DNA of 56,916 nucleotides from Salinimicrobium xinjiangense DSM 19287 (GTDB taxonomy: Bacteria; Bacteroidota; Bacteroidia; Flavobacteriales; Flavobacteriaceae), in the NCBI RefSeq assembly GCF_000423585.1, contig NZ_AUIG01000030.1, positions 1 to 56,916 on the forward strand, in the 5' to 3' direction. The position numbers and the translations under genes were made by a program. Below, piece by piece: positions 17,053-25,807 of the stretch. Position 1 is the first letter of the stretch, and every line of letters begins with the position of its first letter. The notes beneath the pieces were generated by a model, which worked only from the letters and a program-made list of their open reading frames with translations, was not told the DNA's origin and did not search any database.

Positions 17053-19065
17053 TCATCTTATAATATACGCCCCATCCTTTCCGGTGTAATGGAACCTGAT
17101 ACCAGATTTACGTGTTGTTTCCTCCCATCTTGCCACCAGTGACCTGTAATTGTTTCCGTCCGCAATTACTGCTGCAGGTTTTACCTGTTCCAGGACACGC
17201 TCAAGATTGATCCTGGGTGAACCTGAGAGTAGTAAATGAAAATTTGAAGGGACTACTGCCGGAAGGATTCCGCTGCTGTCTGTGAGGATCAGAAATTGAT
17301 CTTCGTGGGAGTATATATTTTGCAGTGGTTTTTCTTCTATCCTAGCAATGCTTTCTCCCACTTTATAATTTTGGATGATACTCACTTCTCCTGCCGCACC
17401 GTCCATCTTATGATACAGATTCAGTTGATCTTTTTCAGTCTTACCAATTAATGTATTCCTTCCTCGGTGGAAAATGATAAGCTCATCTTCGTTTTTAAAT
17501 GCCTGGGAGATGTAAATAAATTGCAGTACAAGGATGGAAGCAAGACCTAACAGTAGTTTTTTATAGCTGAAATATTTCCACAGCCAATAAAGCACTAAAA
17601 TCAAAAGATACCATCCAAGAACTTCGGCAATACTAAAAGGAATGTCTTTAAACAGGAATTGTTCCTGCCGGGCAATAACTCCTACTATGCTGTTGAGAAT
17701 CTCAATGATTAGTTCATAGGTGTTGACTACAAAGGCGGGCAATATATCCAGTAGGGCCAGTATGATCACCAGGACTCCAAAGAGGAGGATGACGCCCAGG
17801 AACGGAAGAATAAGCAGGTTGGTGAGGAAGAACAAGCCGGGAAACTGATGGAAATAGTATAAGCTCAGCGGGAGAACACCTATCTGTGCGGCCAGGGTGA
17901 CGGTGAAAAGGCCCCAGAAATATTTTCCCGCTCTTGTCGAGGGCTGGTAAAGACCAGACAGTAAAGGCTGAAAAAGTACAATAGCAATTACGGCTGAATA
18001 ACTGAGCTGAAAGCCAACTTCAAAGATCCACTGCGGCCTGATTAGGATCAAGAGGAGCAGGGACAAAAAAACTGAATTCAGCGTTCCGGTACGGCGCTTG
18101 ATTTCCAGGCCCACTGCAATAAAGCTGAACATAGTCACTGCCCGCACGACCGATGGAGAAAGACCGGCCAGCACTGCAAACCCCCACAGAAATATGATCA
18201 CCAGGAAAGTCTTTAAAAAACTGCCATTTTTGAGCCTTCTAAGAGGAGCGAAAAGCCTGTTGAGGATTAATAGAATAATTCCCACGTGCAGTCCAGAGAC
18301 AGCAAGGATATGAATGGCACCGGCGGCTGCAAAATTATTATAGGTCTCTGCAGAAATGTCCTGTTTCTGTCCCAATAACAATGCCTGTACTACTGCCAGT
18401 TCTTCTTTTCCAAATCTTTTTTGTTGTAAAGCAGCAGTGATCTCCCTTCGCAAATTTGCTGCAGCTATTTTTATTCCGATTATTTCTGAAGGAAGAACCT
18501 GGTAAATTCCCTGCCGTAAGTTTACCTGCCGGTAAATATCTTTCCGGGCCATGAATTGAGAATAATCGAACTGGTGTGGATTAAGTGGGGAAGGAATTGC
18601 TTCAGGAGTTGCGGCGATTATGATTTTCTGACCTTCCAAAAAAGGTGATCTCAGGCTGTCTTTCGGCTGAAGTAAAAGGATCTTGCCATGTGTTTGTTGT
18701 TGACCTGCCAAAAGAACTTCAGCAACAAATTTGTGATTGTATAAGTCGGACTTGAGCGATTCCTTAACTCGAAGCTTCAGAAGCTGGGGTTCTGATGAAA
18801 CTTTATTGAGGTAATGATTTGGCTGGTTTTTGGGGAGATGAAGACTCGTAGAGAAGATCCCCAAAAGAAAGAAGAGCAGGAAAGTACTGCTTCCGAAGAA
18901 AGCGTCGGGAAAAATAAGCTTTTTGGCTCGTATAAAGGAGATAAAAAATAAAATGAGCCCCGCCAGCAGGCTCAGAAAGGCTATTTTTAGAGGCAGTTCC
19001 AGGCGGAAGCCACTAATAATACCGATAAGCAGCACAAGGCTGATTCGAATGACCGCTGTGTTCAA
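17053..19065 (-). CDS. comEC: ComEC/Rec2 family DNA-uptake channel protein without an intact metallo-hydrolase domain
   Basis: A 670-residue polytopic membrane protein. It has an N-terminal DUF4131 region with OB-fold-like segment (about 60-200) and the central Competence domain with the family motif IHILAVSGLHVGI (about 250-262), then many hydrophobic helices to about residue 520. ComEC forms the inner membrane channel for incoming single-stranded DNA. In Bacillus the C-terminal beta-lactamase-like domain carries an HxHxDH nuclease motif; here the last 130 residues (LLLSGSPRINLERVLEQ, VIADGN) keep a vaguely similar layout but no metal ligands. This short form is common in Bacteroidota. It is the last gene of the minus-strand surE-lpxB operon. 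Confidence 0.88.
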   Translation of the reverse strand: MNTAVIRISLVLLIGIISGFRLELPLKIAFLSLLAGLILFFISFIRAKKLIFPDAFFGSSTFLLFFLLGIFSTSLHLPKNQPNHYLNKVSSEPQLLKLRVKESLKSDLYNHKFVAEVLLAGQQQTHGKILLLQPKDSLRSPFLEGQKIIIAATPEAIPSPLNPHQFDYSQFMARKDIYRQVNLRQGIYQVLPSEIIGIKIAAANLRREITAALQQKRFGKEELAVVQALLLGQKQDISAETYNNFAAAGAIHILAVSGLHVGIILLILNRLFAPLRRLKNGSFLKTFLVIIFLWGFAVLAGLSPSVVRAVTMFSFIAVGLEIKRRTGTLNSVFLSLLLLILIRPQWIFEVGFQLSYSAVIAIVLFQPLLSGLYQPSTRAGKYFWGLFTVTLAAQIGVLPLSLYYFHQFPGLFFLTNLLILPFLGVILLFGVLVIILALLDILPAFVVNTYELIIEILNSIVGVIARQEQFLFKDIPFSIAEVLGWYLLILVLYWLWKYFSYKKLLLGLASILVLQFIYISQAFKNEDELIIFHRGRNTLIGKTEKDQLNLYHKMDGAAGEVSIIQNYKVGESIARIEEKPLQNIYSHEDQFLILTDSSGILPAVVPSNFHLLLSGSPRINLERVLEQVKPAAVIADGNNYRSLVARWEETTRKSGIRFHYTGKDGAYIIR

Positions 19066-19102
19066 TTAATTATCGCTCAAGGATTTAATCCAAGATAATA
19101 AT

Positions 19103-19660
19103 TTATAGAATGCGCCGCGCCATTACAAAATGTTCCCGCCAGTAATTTTCATCCATTCCCGAAATTATGACACCGCGGGAGGTGCTGGAATGGATAAACA
19201 GGATCCTGTCATGATCCAGTTCGACCACAAGTCCCACATGGTTAATGTTCTTTTTGCGCCTGTCTGTTTTGAAAAAAAGGAGGTCACCGGTCTTTACCTG
19301 GGTCAGTTGAAGTTCCTCACCTAAAAGTGCCATATCTCTTGACGATCGCGGGAGTTCTATTTCCTTTTGCAGAAATGAAGTGTAAACCAGGCCCGAACAA
19401 TCCATTCCCTCAGGGGATGTGCCTCCATATTTATATTTTGTTCCTAAGAATTGAAGGGCGTGATCGATAATATTATAAGTCTCTCCCTCCAGGTCTTCTA
19501 TGATCTCCTCCCCGAGGTCTACAAAATCGGGTATTTCGGCAAATGGAGTGCGTTCTTTTTTATTCTCAGTTTCCCAAGAAACAACTCCCGCCTTCTTATG
19601 GGTGCCACAGGAGGACAGGCTAAAAACTAAAAACAAAATTCCAAATTTCCAGATTTTCAT
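19103..19660 (-). CDS. NlpC/P60 (C40) peptidoglycan endopeptidase lipoprotein
   Basis: A 185-residue lipoprotein: lipobox LSSC with Cys18, a linker to about residue 60, then the NlpC/P60 domain. The catalytic Cys88 lies in GMDCSGLVY, His141 in NHVGLVVE, and a third polar residue, His157, in FIHSSTSRG. The family cleaves the D-Glu to diaminopimelate bond in peptidoglycan stem peptides. The start overlaps the lpxB stop by 4 nt (ATGA), so it is co-translated with lipid A synthesis genes and would act in cell wall remodelling. Confidence 0.92.
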   Translation of the reverse strand: MKIWKFGILFLVFSLSSCGTHKKAGVVSWETENKKERTPFAEIPDFVDLGEEIIEDLEGETYNIIDHALQFLGTKYKYGGTSPEGMDCSGLVYTSFLQKEIELPRSSRDMALLGEELQLTQVKTGDLLFFKTDRRKKNINHVGLVVELDHDRILFIHSSTSRGVIISGMDENYWREHFVMARRIL

Positions 19661-20775
19661 GAAGCTGAAATTTTTTGATATATAAGACGTGCTGTGTTCT
19701 CACTGGCTCCTTTACCGCCAAGTTTTTGTTCAAGCTCTAAATAATCGGCAAATATTTTTTTTCTTTGCTCCTCTGAAAGAATTTTTGTGAGCTCTTTTTT
19801 GAGGTTCTTGTGATTGAACTCATTCTGAATGAGTTCCTTTACAACTTCGCGGTCCATGATAAGGTTGACCAGGGAAATATACTCGAGGTTAATGATACGT
19901 TTGGCAATTTGGTAGGAGATAAAGTTTCCCTTATAGCAAACTACTTCCGGAACTTTTAAAAGGGCAGTTTCAAGAGTGGCTGTGCCCGAAGTAACCAAAG
20001 CTGCAGTTGATATTTCCAGGACGTCATAAGTCCTGTTCATTACCAGGTGCACGTTCTTCTTTTTTATAAAAGGCCTGTAGAATTCTTCTTCCTGGCTGGG
20101 GGCACCTGCGATTACAAACTGGTAATCTTTAAAATCATCTGTAACGCTTAACATGATCTCCAGCATCTTGGAAATCTCCTGCTTGCGGCTCCCGGGGAGC
20201 AATGCAATTACCGGCCGATCATCCAACCCATACTTTGCCTTGATCTTTCTTATATCTACCGGTGGACGATCTCCAATAGCATCTATGAGTGGATGTCCCA
20301 CGAAATTAACCTTAAATCCGTGTTTTTCCTCATAAAATTCTTTTTCAAATGGCAGGATGACGTACATCTCGTCTATGTCTCTCTGAATGTCTTTTATCCG
20401 GTTTTCCTTCCATGCCCAAATCTGTGGAGAGATGTAGAAATGAGTTTTGTAACCTTCCTTTCGGGCCCATTTGGCAATGCGCAGGTTGAAACCGGGATAA
20501 TCCACAAAAATAATAACATCGGGGTTCCAGGCTTTGATGTCTTCCTTGCAAAAAGAAATATTTTTTAAAATAGTGCGCAGATTCATGATCACTTCGGCGA
20601 AACCCATAAAAGCCAGGTCCCGGTAATGTTTAACCGCAGTGCCACCTTCTTCTTCCATGAGATCACCTCCCCAGAACCTGAACTCTGCTTTTGGATCTGT
20701 CTTCTTGAGTGCCTTCATTAAGTTGGCAGCGTGAAGGTCTCCTGAGGCTTCTCCTGCGATGATGTAGTACTTCAT
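19657..20775 (-). CDS. lpxB: Lipid-A-disaccharide synthase
   Basis: LpxB (GT19) joins UDP-2,3-diacylglucosamine and lipid X to give the lipid A disaccharide, at the inner face of the inner membrane. The 372-residue protein begins with the family phrase YYIIAGEASGDLHAANLM and contains FVDYPGFNLRIAKWA, HFYISPQIWAWKENRI, FEKEFYEEKHGFKVNFVGHPL and LLPGSRKQEI, all typical. Length is normal. One base separates it from the small membrane gene upstream; the stop overlaps the NlpC/P60 gene. Confidence 0.96.
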   Translation of the reverse strand: MKYYIIAGEASGDLHAANLMKALKKTDPKAEFRFWGGDLMEEEGGTAVKHYRDLAFMGFAEVIMNLRTILKNISFCKEDIKAWNPDVIIFVDYPGFNLRIAKWARKEGYKTHFYISPQIWAWKENRIKDIQRDIDEMYVILPFEKEFYEEKHGFKVNFVGHPLIDAIGDRPPVDIRKIKAKYGLDDRPVIALLPGSRKQEISKMLEIMLSVTDDFKDYQFVIAGAPSQEEEFYRPFIKKKNVHLVMNRTYDVLEISTAALVTSGTATLETALLKVPEVVCYKGNFISYQIAKRIINLEYISLVNLIMDREVVKELIQNEFNHKNLKKELTKILSEEQRKKIFADYLELEQKLGGKGASENTARLIYQKISAS

Positions 20776-20776
20776 T

Positions 20777-21058
20777 TTATACCAGCTTTATAATTGCAAT
20801 CACGATCGCAGCGAGTATAGAGGCCATAAGGACTCCCCGGGCACGATAGATTTTTTCCTTTTTCAGGAAATAAAAGAACGGCAGGAAATTAAGAATAGCA
20901 CCTGCAGTGATCAATGTGCCGATAAAATCTCCTTTTACTGACTCCTTAATTGTCTCCATGACAGAAAGCTCAGAAAATATTAGAATGTAAATGAGCATTC
21001 CCAGCAGGTTGGTACCTATACCTGTTAAAAATCCTATGAAAATTTCCTTTTTAATCAT
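20777..21058 (-). CDS. Small membrane protein between surE and lpxB, function unknown
   Basis: A 93-residue protein with three hydrophobic segments (about 7-29, 45-64 and 75-92) and a basic loop (KKEKIYRARG). I recognise no named family. It starts inside the end of surE (8-nt overlap) and ends one base before lpxB. Such tight packing makes it a real gene and suggests a role tied to envelope or lipid A synthesis, but that is positional inference only. Confidence 0.75.
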   Translation of the reverse strand: MIKKEIFIGFLTGIGTNLLGMLIYILIFSELSVMETIKESVKGDFIGTLITAGAILNFLPFFYFLKKEKIYRARGVLMASILAAIVIAIIKLV

Positions 21059-21833
21059 TCAGTTCCCAGGTATTTAAGTCTCTAAGGAACTGATGGGCCG
21101 TAAGATCAAATTGAACCGGAACCACCGAAACATAACCTTGTGACAGGGCATATTCATCGCTGTCTTCGCCTTCATCTTCATTTACAAATCGGCCCGAAAG
21201 CCAATAGTAATCCCTTCCCTGGGGATTGGTTCTCTTGTCAAATTCCTCTTCCCAGCGGGCATTGGCCTGCCGACACACTTTAATTCCTTTAATTTCAGAT
21301 TCTTTAAGCTTTGGCAGGTTGACATTTAGGACAACCCCCTTTGGAAGACCGTGTTTTAAGACCTGCCGGGTAATACGCTTCACGAATGGCTTAGAAGGTT
21401 CGAAGTCGGCGTTTAGGGAATAATCCAGCAGAGAAAAACCTATTGCCGGAATGCCTTCTATTCCTGCTTCTACTGCTGCGCTCATGGTGCCTGAGTAGAT
21501 CACATTTATAGAGGAATTTGAGCCGTGGTTTATGCCGCTTACACAAAGATCGGGTTTGCGGTGCAGGATCTCCTGGGTGGCTATTTTTACGCAGTCGGCC
21601 GGAGTGCCCGAGCAGCTGTATTCTTTATGTTTATACGTTTCTTTTACTGTCACCTGGTCACAAAACAAGGTATCACTAATTGTAATGGCATGTCCCATTC
21701 CGCTTTGAGGGCTATCGGGTGCTACAACCACCACATCTCCCAATTGTTTCATTACTTCTATTAGAGCCCGTATTCCCGGAGCCGTTATTCCGTCGTCATT
21801 AGTTACTAAAATGAGCGGTTTTTTCTGAGACAT
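21051..21833 (-). CDS. surE: 5'/3'-nucleotidase SurE
   Basis: SurE is a metal-dependent nucleoside monophosphatase of the cytosol. The 260-residue protein shows the N-terminal metal site TNDDGITAPGI, the phosphate-binding region SPQSGMGHAITI, and SGINHGSNSSINVIYSGTMSAA, which supplies the Asn ligand and dimer swap region. Length is normal. It is the first gene of a five-gene minus-strand operon (surE, small membrane protein, lpxB, NlpC/P60, comEC). A TATTTTAG sequence on the minus strand (21861-21854) may be its -7 element. Confidence 0.96.
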   Translation of the reverse strand: MSQKKPLILVTNDDGITAPGIRALIEVMKQLGDVVVVAPDSPQSGMGHAITISDTLFCDQVTVKETYKHKEYSCSGTPADCVKIATQEILHRKPDLCVSGINHGSNSSINVIYSGTMSAAVEAGIEGIPAIGFSLLDYSLNADFEPSKPFVKRITRQVLKHGLPKGVVLNVNLPKLKESEIKGIKVCRQANARWEEEFDKRTNPQGRDYYWLSGRFVNEDEGEDSDEYALSQGYVSVVPVQFDLTAHQFLRDLNTWELND

Positions 21834-21958
21834 TTGTGAAAATTTTATGGTCGCTAAAATAAATTAAAATCCTGAGGAAAGCCTTATATTCGTAAATTAA
21901 CAAAAAGGAGATATACTATGTAACTTGGCATAGTTTTTACTGTAGTAGAAGTATACTA

Positions 21959-24112
21959 ATGATGAAAATACGTAGCATAATGAAAAGGAATTATAAACTA
22001 CTTGTGCTGGTGTTGCTGTTTGCCGCAGCTTCCTGCAGCTTTACGACCAAAACATTTAATGATCCCAATAAAGACAAGACTTTAATTGAGCTCATTACCT
22101 ATGTTCTGCAGAATGGCCATTACGATGCCAGGGAAGTAGACGATGCCTTTTCTGCTGAAGTATATAAAGATTATCTCAATGCTATAGATCCCTTAAAAAG
22201 ATATTTCTATGCCAGTGATGTTGAGGAGTTTCAGAAATATGAGACTCTTATTGATGATGAAATTAAGAATAGTGAGATCAATTTCTTTGATCTTACACAT
22301 GCCCGTCTTGTAGAGCGTATGGCCGAAGCTGAAGGTATGTACAGGGAGATCCTCAAGCAACCTTTTGATTTTAATGCAAAGGAAGAGCTGGATACAGATT
22401 ACAGCAAACGTGGATATGCAACGGATAAAGAAGAAATGAAGGAAAGATGGAGAAAGCAATTAAAATTTTCTGCTATTTCCAACTTTTATGATATAAAGAA
22501 GGAACAGGAAAGAGAGTTAGAAAATGACCCCGGTTATGCTGCTAAATCTGATGTCGAACTTGAAAAAGAAGCCCGGGAACTGACTCTTAATTCACTTGAG
22601 GAATATTTTGATTTTAGTTCAGATCTTGAGCGTAAAGACTGGTTCTCTGTATACGTGAATGCTATAGTAGAGGAATTTGATCCCCATACTTTTTATTTCG
22701 CGCCACAGGATAAAGATCGTTTTGATATGGCCATGAGTGGAAAGCTGGAGGGAATTGGAGCCCGTCTTCAAAAGAAAAACGACAATGTAAAAATTGTAGA
22801 GGTGATCTCGGGAGGACCTGCCTGGCGAGGTGAGGAAGTCGAAGTTGGTGATGAGATCATTAAGGTAAAACAGGAAGATGAAAAAGAAGCAGTCAGCGTT
22901 GTTGGTATGCGCCTGGATGATGCCGTAAATCTTATAAAAGGACCAAAAGGTTCTAAGGTGACCTTAACTCTTAAAAAAGTAGATGGTACGCTTAAAGAAG
23001 TAGAGATTACGCGGGATGTAGTTGAAATTGAAGAGACTTATGCAAAAGCTGCAGTGGTTGAAAAAGATGCCCGCAAATACGGAGTGATCAACCTGCCAAA
23101 ATTCTATTTTGATATGGAAAATTATTCTGAAAGGAATGCAGCTTCAGACGTTAAGAAGGAGATCATTAGACTTAAAAAAGAAGGAATGGACGGGCTGGTG
23201 CTCGATCTGAGAAATAACGGAGGAGGTTCCCTTAAAACCGTTGTAGACATTGCCGGATTGTTTATTAAGGAAGGTCCTATTGTTCAGGTAAAATCCAAAT
23301 TAGAAGGACAGGAAGTACTTAAGGATAACGACCCTTCAATTCTTTGGGATGGACCTCTTGTTATCCTCGTAAATGAATTATCTGCATCTGCTTCAGAAAT
23401 TCTAGCGGCAGCAATGCAGGACTATAAAAGAGCTGTAATTATTGGTAGCAAACAAACTTATGGGAAAGGTACTGTTCAAAATGTACTGGACCTTAATCGC
23501 TGGGTTAGGAATAGTGATCTTGGAGACCTTGGAGCCTTAAAGATCACCACTCAGAAATTCTACAGGGTGAACGGAGGTTCAACTCAGTTAGAAGGTGTGA
23601 AAAGTGACGTAGTGGTGCCAGACAGGTATTCTTTTATAGACATTGGGGAAAAGGACATGAATAACCCATTGCCGTGGGACCAGATCCAGGCAGCATCTTT
23701 TAAGGAGTGGGAAGGATATATTGACTTTGAGGAAACTCTTTCAAATAGTCAAAAACGAATGGCAAACAATGAGCATATTGATCTTATCAGAGAAAATGCT
23801 GAATGGATAAGAGATCAGAGAAATAATACAATTTATCCTCTGAATTTTGAAGAATATAGAAGAGAGATGGAGCAGAATGAAGAGCAGGCTAAGAGATTTG
23901 ATAAGATCTCAGAATATGAGTCTAATCTAACTTACCAATCCCTCCCTTATGAATTAGATCTGTTTGCAGTAGATACCGTTCTTGCCGAGAAGAGAAAGAG
24001 ATGGCATAAGAGCCTTAGCAGTGATATCTATATGGAAGAAGCAGTTCATGTACTTGAAGACATGAAAATGAATAACATCAAGAAATCCGGTATGGCGAAT
24101 ATCAAAAATTAG
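21959..24112 (+). CDS. prc: Prc/Tsp-type C-terminal processing protease, lipoprotein
   Basis: A 717-residue S41 serine protease. The lipobox AASC (Cys26) predicts a lipoprotein facing the periplasm. A Tsp N-terminal domain (about 35-235) precedes a PDZ domain (about 240-340), the S41 core and a Tsp C-terminal domain (about 560-700). The core has SASASEILAAAMQDY (nucleophile Ser) and TYGKGTVQ (general base Lys), and the stretch ITTQKFYRVNGGSTQ is very like E. coli Prc. It degrades or trims periplasmic proteins at their C-termini. The first ATG is given, but Met8 at 21980 (MKRNYKLLVL) looks the better start because it leaves a standard signal peptide. A UUCG terminator follows. Confidence 0.92.
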   Translation: MMKIRSIMKRNYKLLVLVLLFAAASCSFTTKTFNDPNKDKTLIELITYVLQNGHYDAREVDDAFSAEVYKDYLNAIDPLKRYFYASDVEEFQKYETLIDDEIKNSEINFFDLTHARLVERMAEAEGMYREILKQPFDFNAKEELDTDYSKRGYATDKEEMKERWRKQLKFSAISNFYDIKKEQERELENDPGYAAKSDVELEKEARELTLNSLEEYFDFSSDLERKDWFSVYVNAIVEEFDPHTFYFAPQDKDRFDMAMSGKLEGIGARLQKKNDNVKIVEVISGGPAWRGEEVEVGDEIIKVKQEDEKEAVSVVGMRLDDAVNLIKGPKGSKVTLTLKKVDGTLKEVEITRDVVEIEETYAKAAVVEKDARKYGVINLPKFYFDMENYSERNAASDVKKEIIRLKKEGMDGLVLDLRNNGGGSLKTVVDIAGLFIKEGPIVQVKSKLEGQEVLKDNDPSILWDGPLVILVNELSASASEILAAAMQDYKRAVIIGSKQTYGKGTVQNVLDLNRWVRNSDLGDLGALKITTQKFYRVNGGSTQLEGVKSDVVVPDRYSFIDIGEKDMNNPLPWDQIQAASFKEWEGYIDFEETLSNSQKRMANNEHIDLIRENAEWIRDQRNNTIYPLNFEEYRREMEQNEEQAKRFDKISEYESNLTYQSLPYELDLFAVDTVLAEKRKRWHKSLSSDIYMEEAVHVLEDMKMNNIKKSGMANIKN

Positions 24113-24133
24113 AACCTGAAATTATAAGGTGTC

Positions 24134-24163
24134 AAAAAGGGCTTTTTCGAAAGCCCTTTTTTT
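24134..24163 (+). terminator. UUCG-tetraloop terminator after prc
   Basis: A perfect 12-bp stem (24134-24145 with 24150-24161) closes a TTCG tetraloop at 24146-24149 and is followed by further T residues. Confidence 0.92.
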
Positions 24164-24169
24164 GTGCTC

Positions 24170-24546
24170 TCTAGTATATAGTATTGAGTTTTGAGTATTG
24201 AGTACGGAGTAGTGGGAGCTTTAGAAGCAATTTTGATGTAGGCTCTGTAGGTTACCAGGTAGAGGATGGTCCTAAGAAAGTAGATTGAAGCAGGAAGCAA
24301 GAAGTGACCAAGAGTCAAGAGTCAAGAGCCAAGACTTTTTTGTACTTGAAAATGAGTAACCGGTTGTTCCCGTTTGAAAAAACATAAAGCTTACCTGAAA
24401 TTCTCTACCTCACTATTTAGCTAAAAATATATAGGGCCCCGACGATCAAGGGGTAGAAAGGCTCCTCTTAATCTGCCAACAATGGTCTAAGGTCTCAGAT
24501 CTGAGATCTTACGTCTCATATCTCACTACTCATATCTCACTTCTCA
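24170..24546. repeat. Repeat-rich noncoding spacer with degenerate short tandem motifs
   Basis: No convincing gene is seen in this 380-bp spacer. It holds degenerate short repeats: TATTGAGT/TTGAGTAT units at 24180-24208, a 7-nt tandem AAGAGTC x2 then AAGAGCC at about 24310-24331, and a TCTCATATCTCAC series at 24513-24545 that ends TCAATACT. A perfect 12-bp palindrome CTCAGATCTGAG lies at 24494-24505. The left TTGAGTA units are the reverse complement of the right-hand TCAATACT type. Related CTCAATACT units recur at 55838-55857. Such material is common between flavobacterial genes; its origin is unknown. Confidence 0.6.
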
Positions 24547-24554
24547 ATACTAAT

Positions 24555-25805
24555 CTACCAGAAAGACATCCGGTCTGCATCAAGTTTGATAAAGATGAAG
24601 AGGAGAATTGTGAAAGCCCAGAGACCGGAACCACCATAGCTAAAAAAGGGCAGCGGAATTCCTACTGTCGGGAAAACACCTATTACCATCCCAATGTTCA
24701 CAAAGAAATGAACGAAGAGAATTCCGGCAACGCTATATCCATAAACACGATTGAATTGAGATTTCTGCCGTTCGGCAAGGTGAATGATCCGTAAAATGAG
24801 AAATACGAAGAGAAGGACGACTACAGTGCTACCCACGAAACCCCATTCCTCCCCAACAGTACTAAAGATATAATCTGTATGTTGTTCGGGCACAAAATTC
24901 CCCTTGGTTTGAGTTCCCTCGGTCCAGCCTTTTCCAAACCAGCTTCCGCTACCAATTGCAATTTCACTCTGGTTTGTGTTATAACCTATTCCGCGATTGT
25001 CAACTTCTTTTCCCAGTACAATATTGAACCGGTCCCTGTGGCGCTGCTCAAAAACATTTTCAAACACATAATCAACCGAAAAGGAGATGGCTACTGCCAT
25101 AAGAAGAATGCTTAAATAAGCTATCGCTCCCGGCCGTTTCTTTTTTCTGAAGAAGTAAGATAAAATAACCATGACAGTAGCACCTATTGACACCCAAACA
25201 GGACTAAAGACCAATGTCATCACAAACACCAGGATCCCAAGGCTTCCTGCTAACAGATAAACTCCCGAAAGTCCTTCCCTGTAAAGCGGAAAGAAGAAAG
25301 CGGCATAAACCATGGCACTTCCGGCGTCGGGTTGGGGTAGAATAATGAGGGCAGGTAAGGCGATTATAACCAGAGCTTTAAACTGATCTCCTATGTTCTG
25401 AATGTTGGTTTGAATGTCACTGACGAATTTTGATAATGCCAGAGCTGTAGCAACTTTGGCAAATTCTGCCGGCTGAATTGAGAATCCGCCAAATACATAC
25501 CAGGAAGTAGCCCCGTTAATCGTTTTTCCGAAGAAAAAGAGCCCGAGGATAGAGATCAGCGAAAAGATATAAATAACACTGGAGAAACGTTCGTAGAACT
25601 TCGCTTCCAGGGAGAGAAGGATCACGATAAGGAAAATGCTCAGCATGATCCACATAAACTGTTTTCCGTAGATCTGGCTGGTATCAAAAAATGAAGTTGC
25701 TGTATCGTCTAATGAGGCCGAATATATATTTACCCATCCAATGGTCACCAGTAAAATATAAATGAAAATGGTAAGCCAGTCGAACTGGGAAATCGTCTTG
25801 GACAT
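24555..25805 (-). CDS. rodA: Rod shape-determining protein RodA (SEDS glycosyltransferase)
   Basis: RodA polymerises peptidoglycan strands from lipid II during elongation, paired with PBP2. The 416-residue protein has about ten hydrophobic helices and SEDS family phrases: GFSIQPAEFAKVATALAL (about 107-124), ILPQPDAGSAMVYA (Asp in the catalytic cavity) and PLPFFSYGGSGL near the C-terminus. The order FVPEQHTDYIFSTVGEEWGF is also typical. It ends the mre operon and starts 2 nt after mrdA stops. Confidence 0.96.
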   Translation of the reverse strand: MSKTISQFDWLTIFIYILLVTIGWVNIYSASLDDTATSFFDTSQIYGKQFMWIMLSIFLIVILLSLEAKFYERFSSVIYIFSLISILGLFFFGKTINGATSWYVFGGFSIQPAEFAKVATALALSKFVSDIQTNIQNIGDQFKALVIIALPALIILPQPDAGSAMVYAAFFFPLYREGLSGVYLLAGSLGILVFVMTLVFSPVWVSIGATVMVILSYFFRKKKRPGAIAYLSILLMAVAISFSVDYVFENVFEQRHRDRFNIVLGKEVDNRGIGYNTNQSEIAIGSGSWFGKGWTEGTQTKGNFVPEQHTDYIFSTVGEEWGFVGSTVVVLLFVFLILRIIHLAERQKSQFNRVYGYSVAGILFVHFFVNIGMVIGVFPTVGIPLPFFSYGGSGLWAFTILLFIFIKLDADRMSFW

Positions 25806-25807
25806 AA

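Noticed and set aside
21925-21941. Possible sigma-54 promoter (TTGGCAT...) before prc
   Set aside because: The -24-like TTGGCA is present, but the -12 position reads TTAC instead of TTGC, so the required GC is missing. A similar TTGGCA at 10702 before the dipeptidyl peptidase also lacks a -12 element.
24109-24318. Open frame of 69 codons on the minus strand after prc
   Set aside because: It runs through the prc terminator and the degenerate repeats, and the translation has no domain-like pattern.
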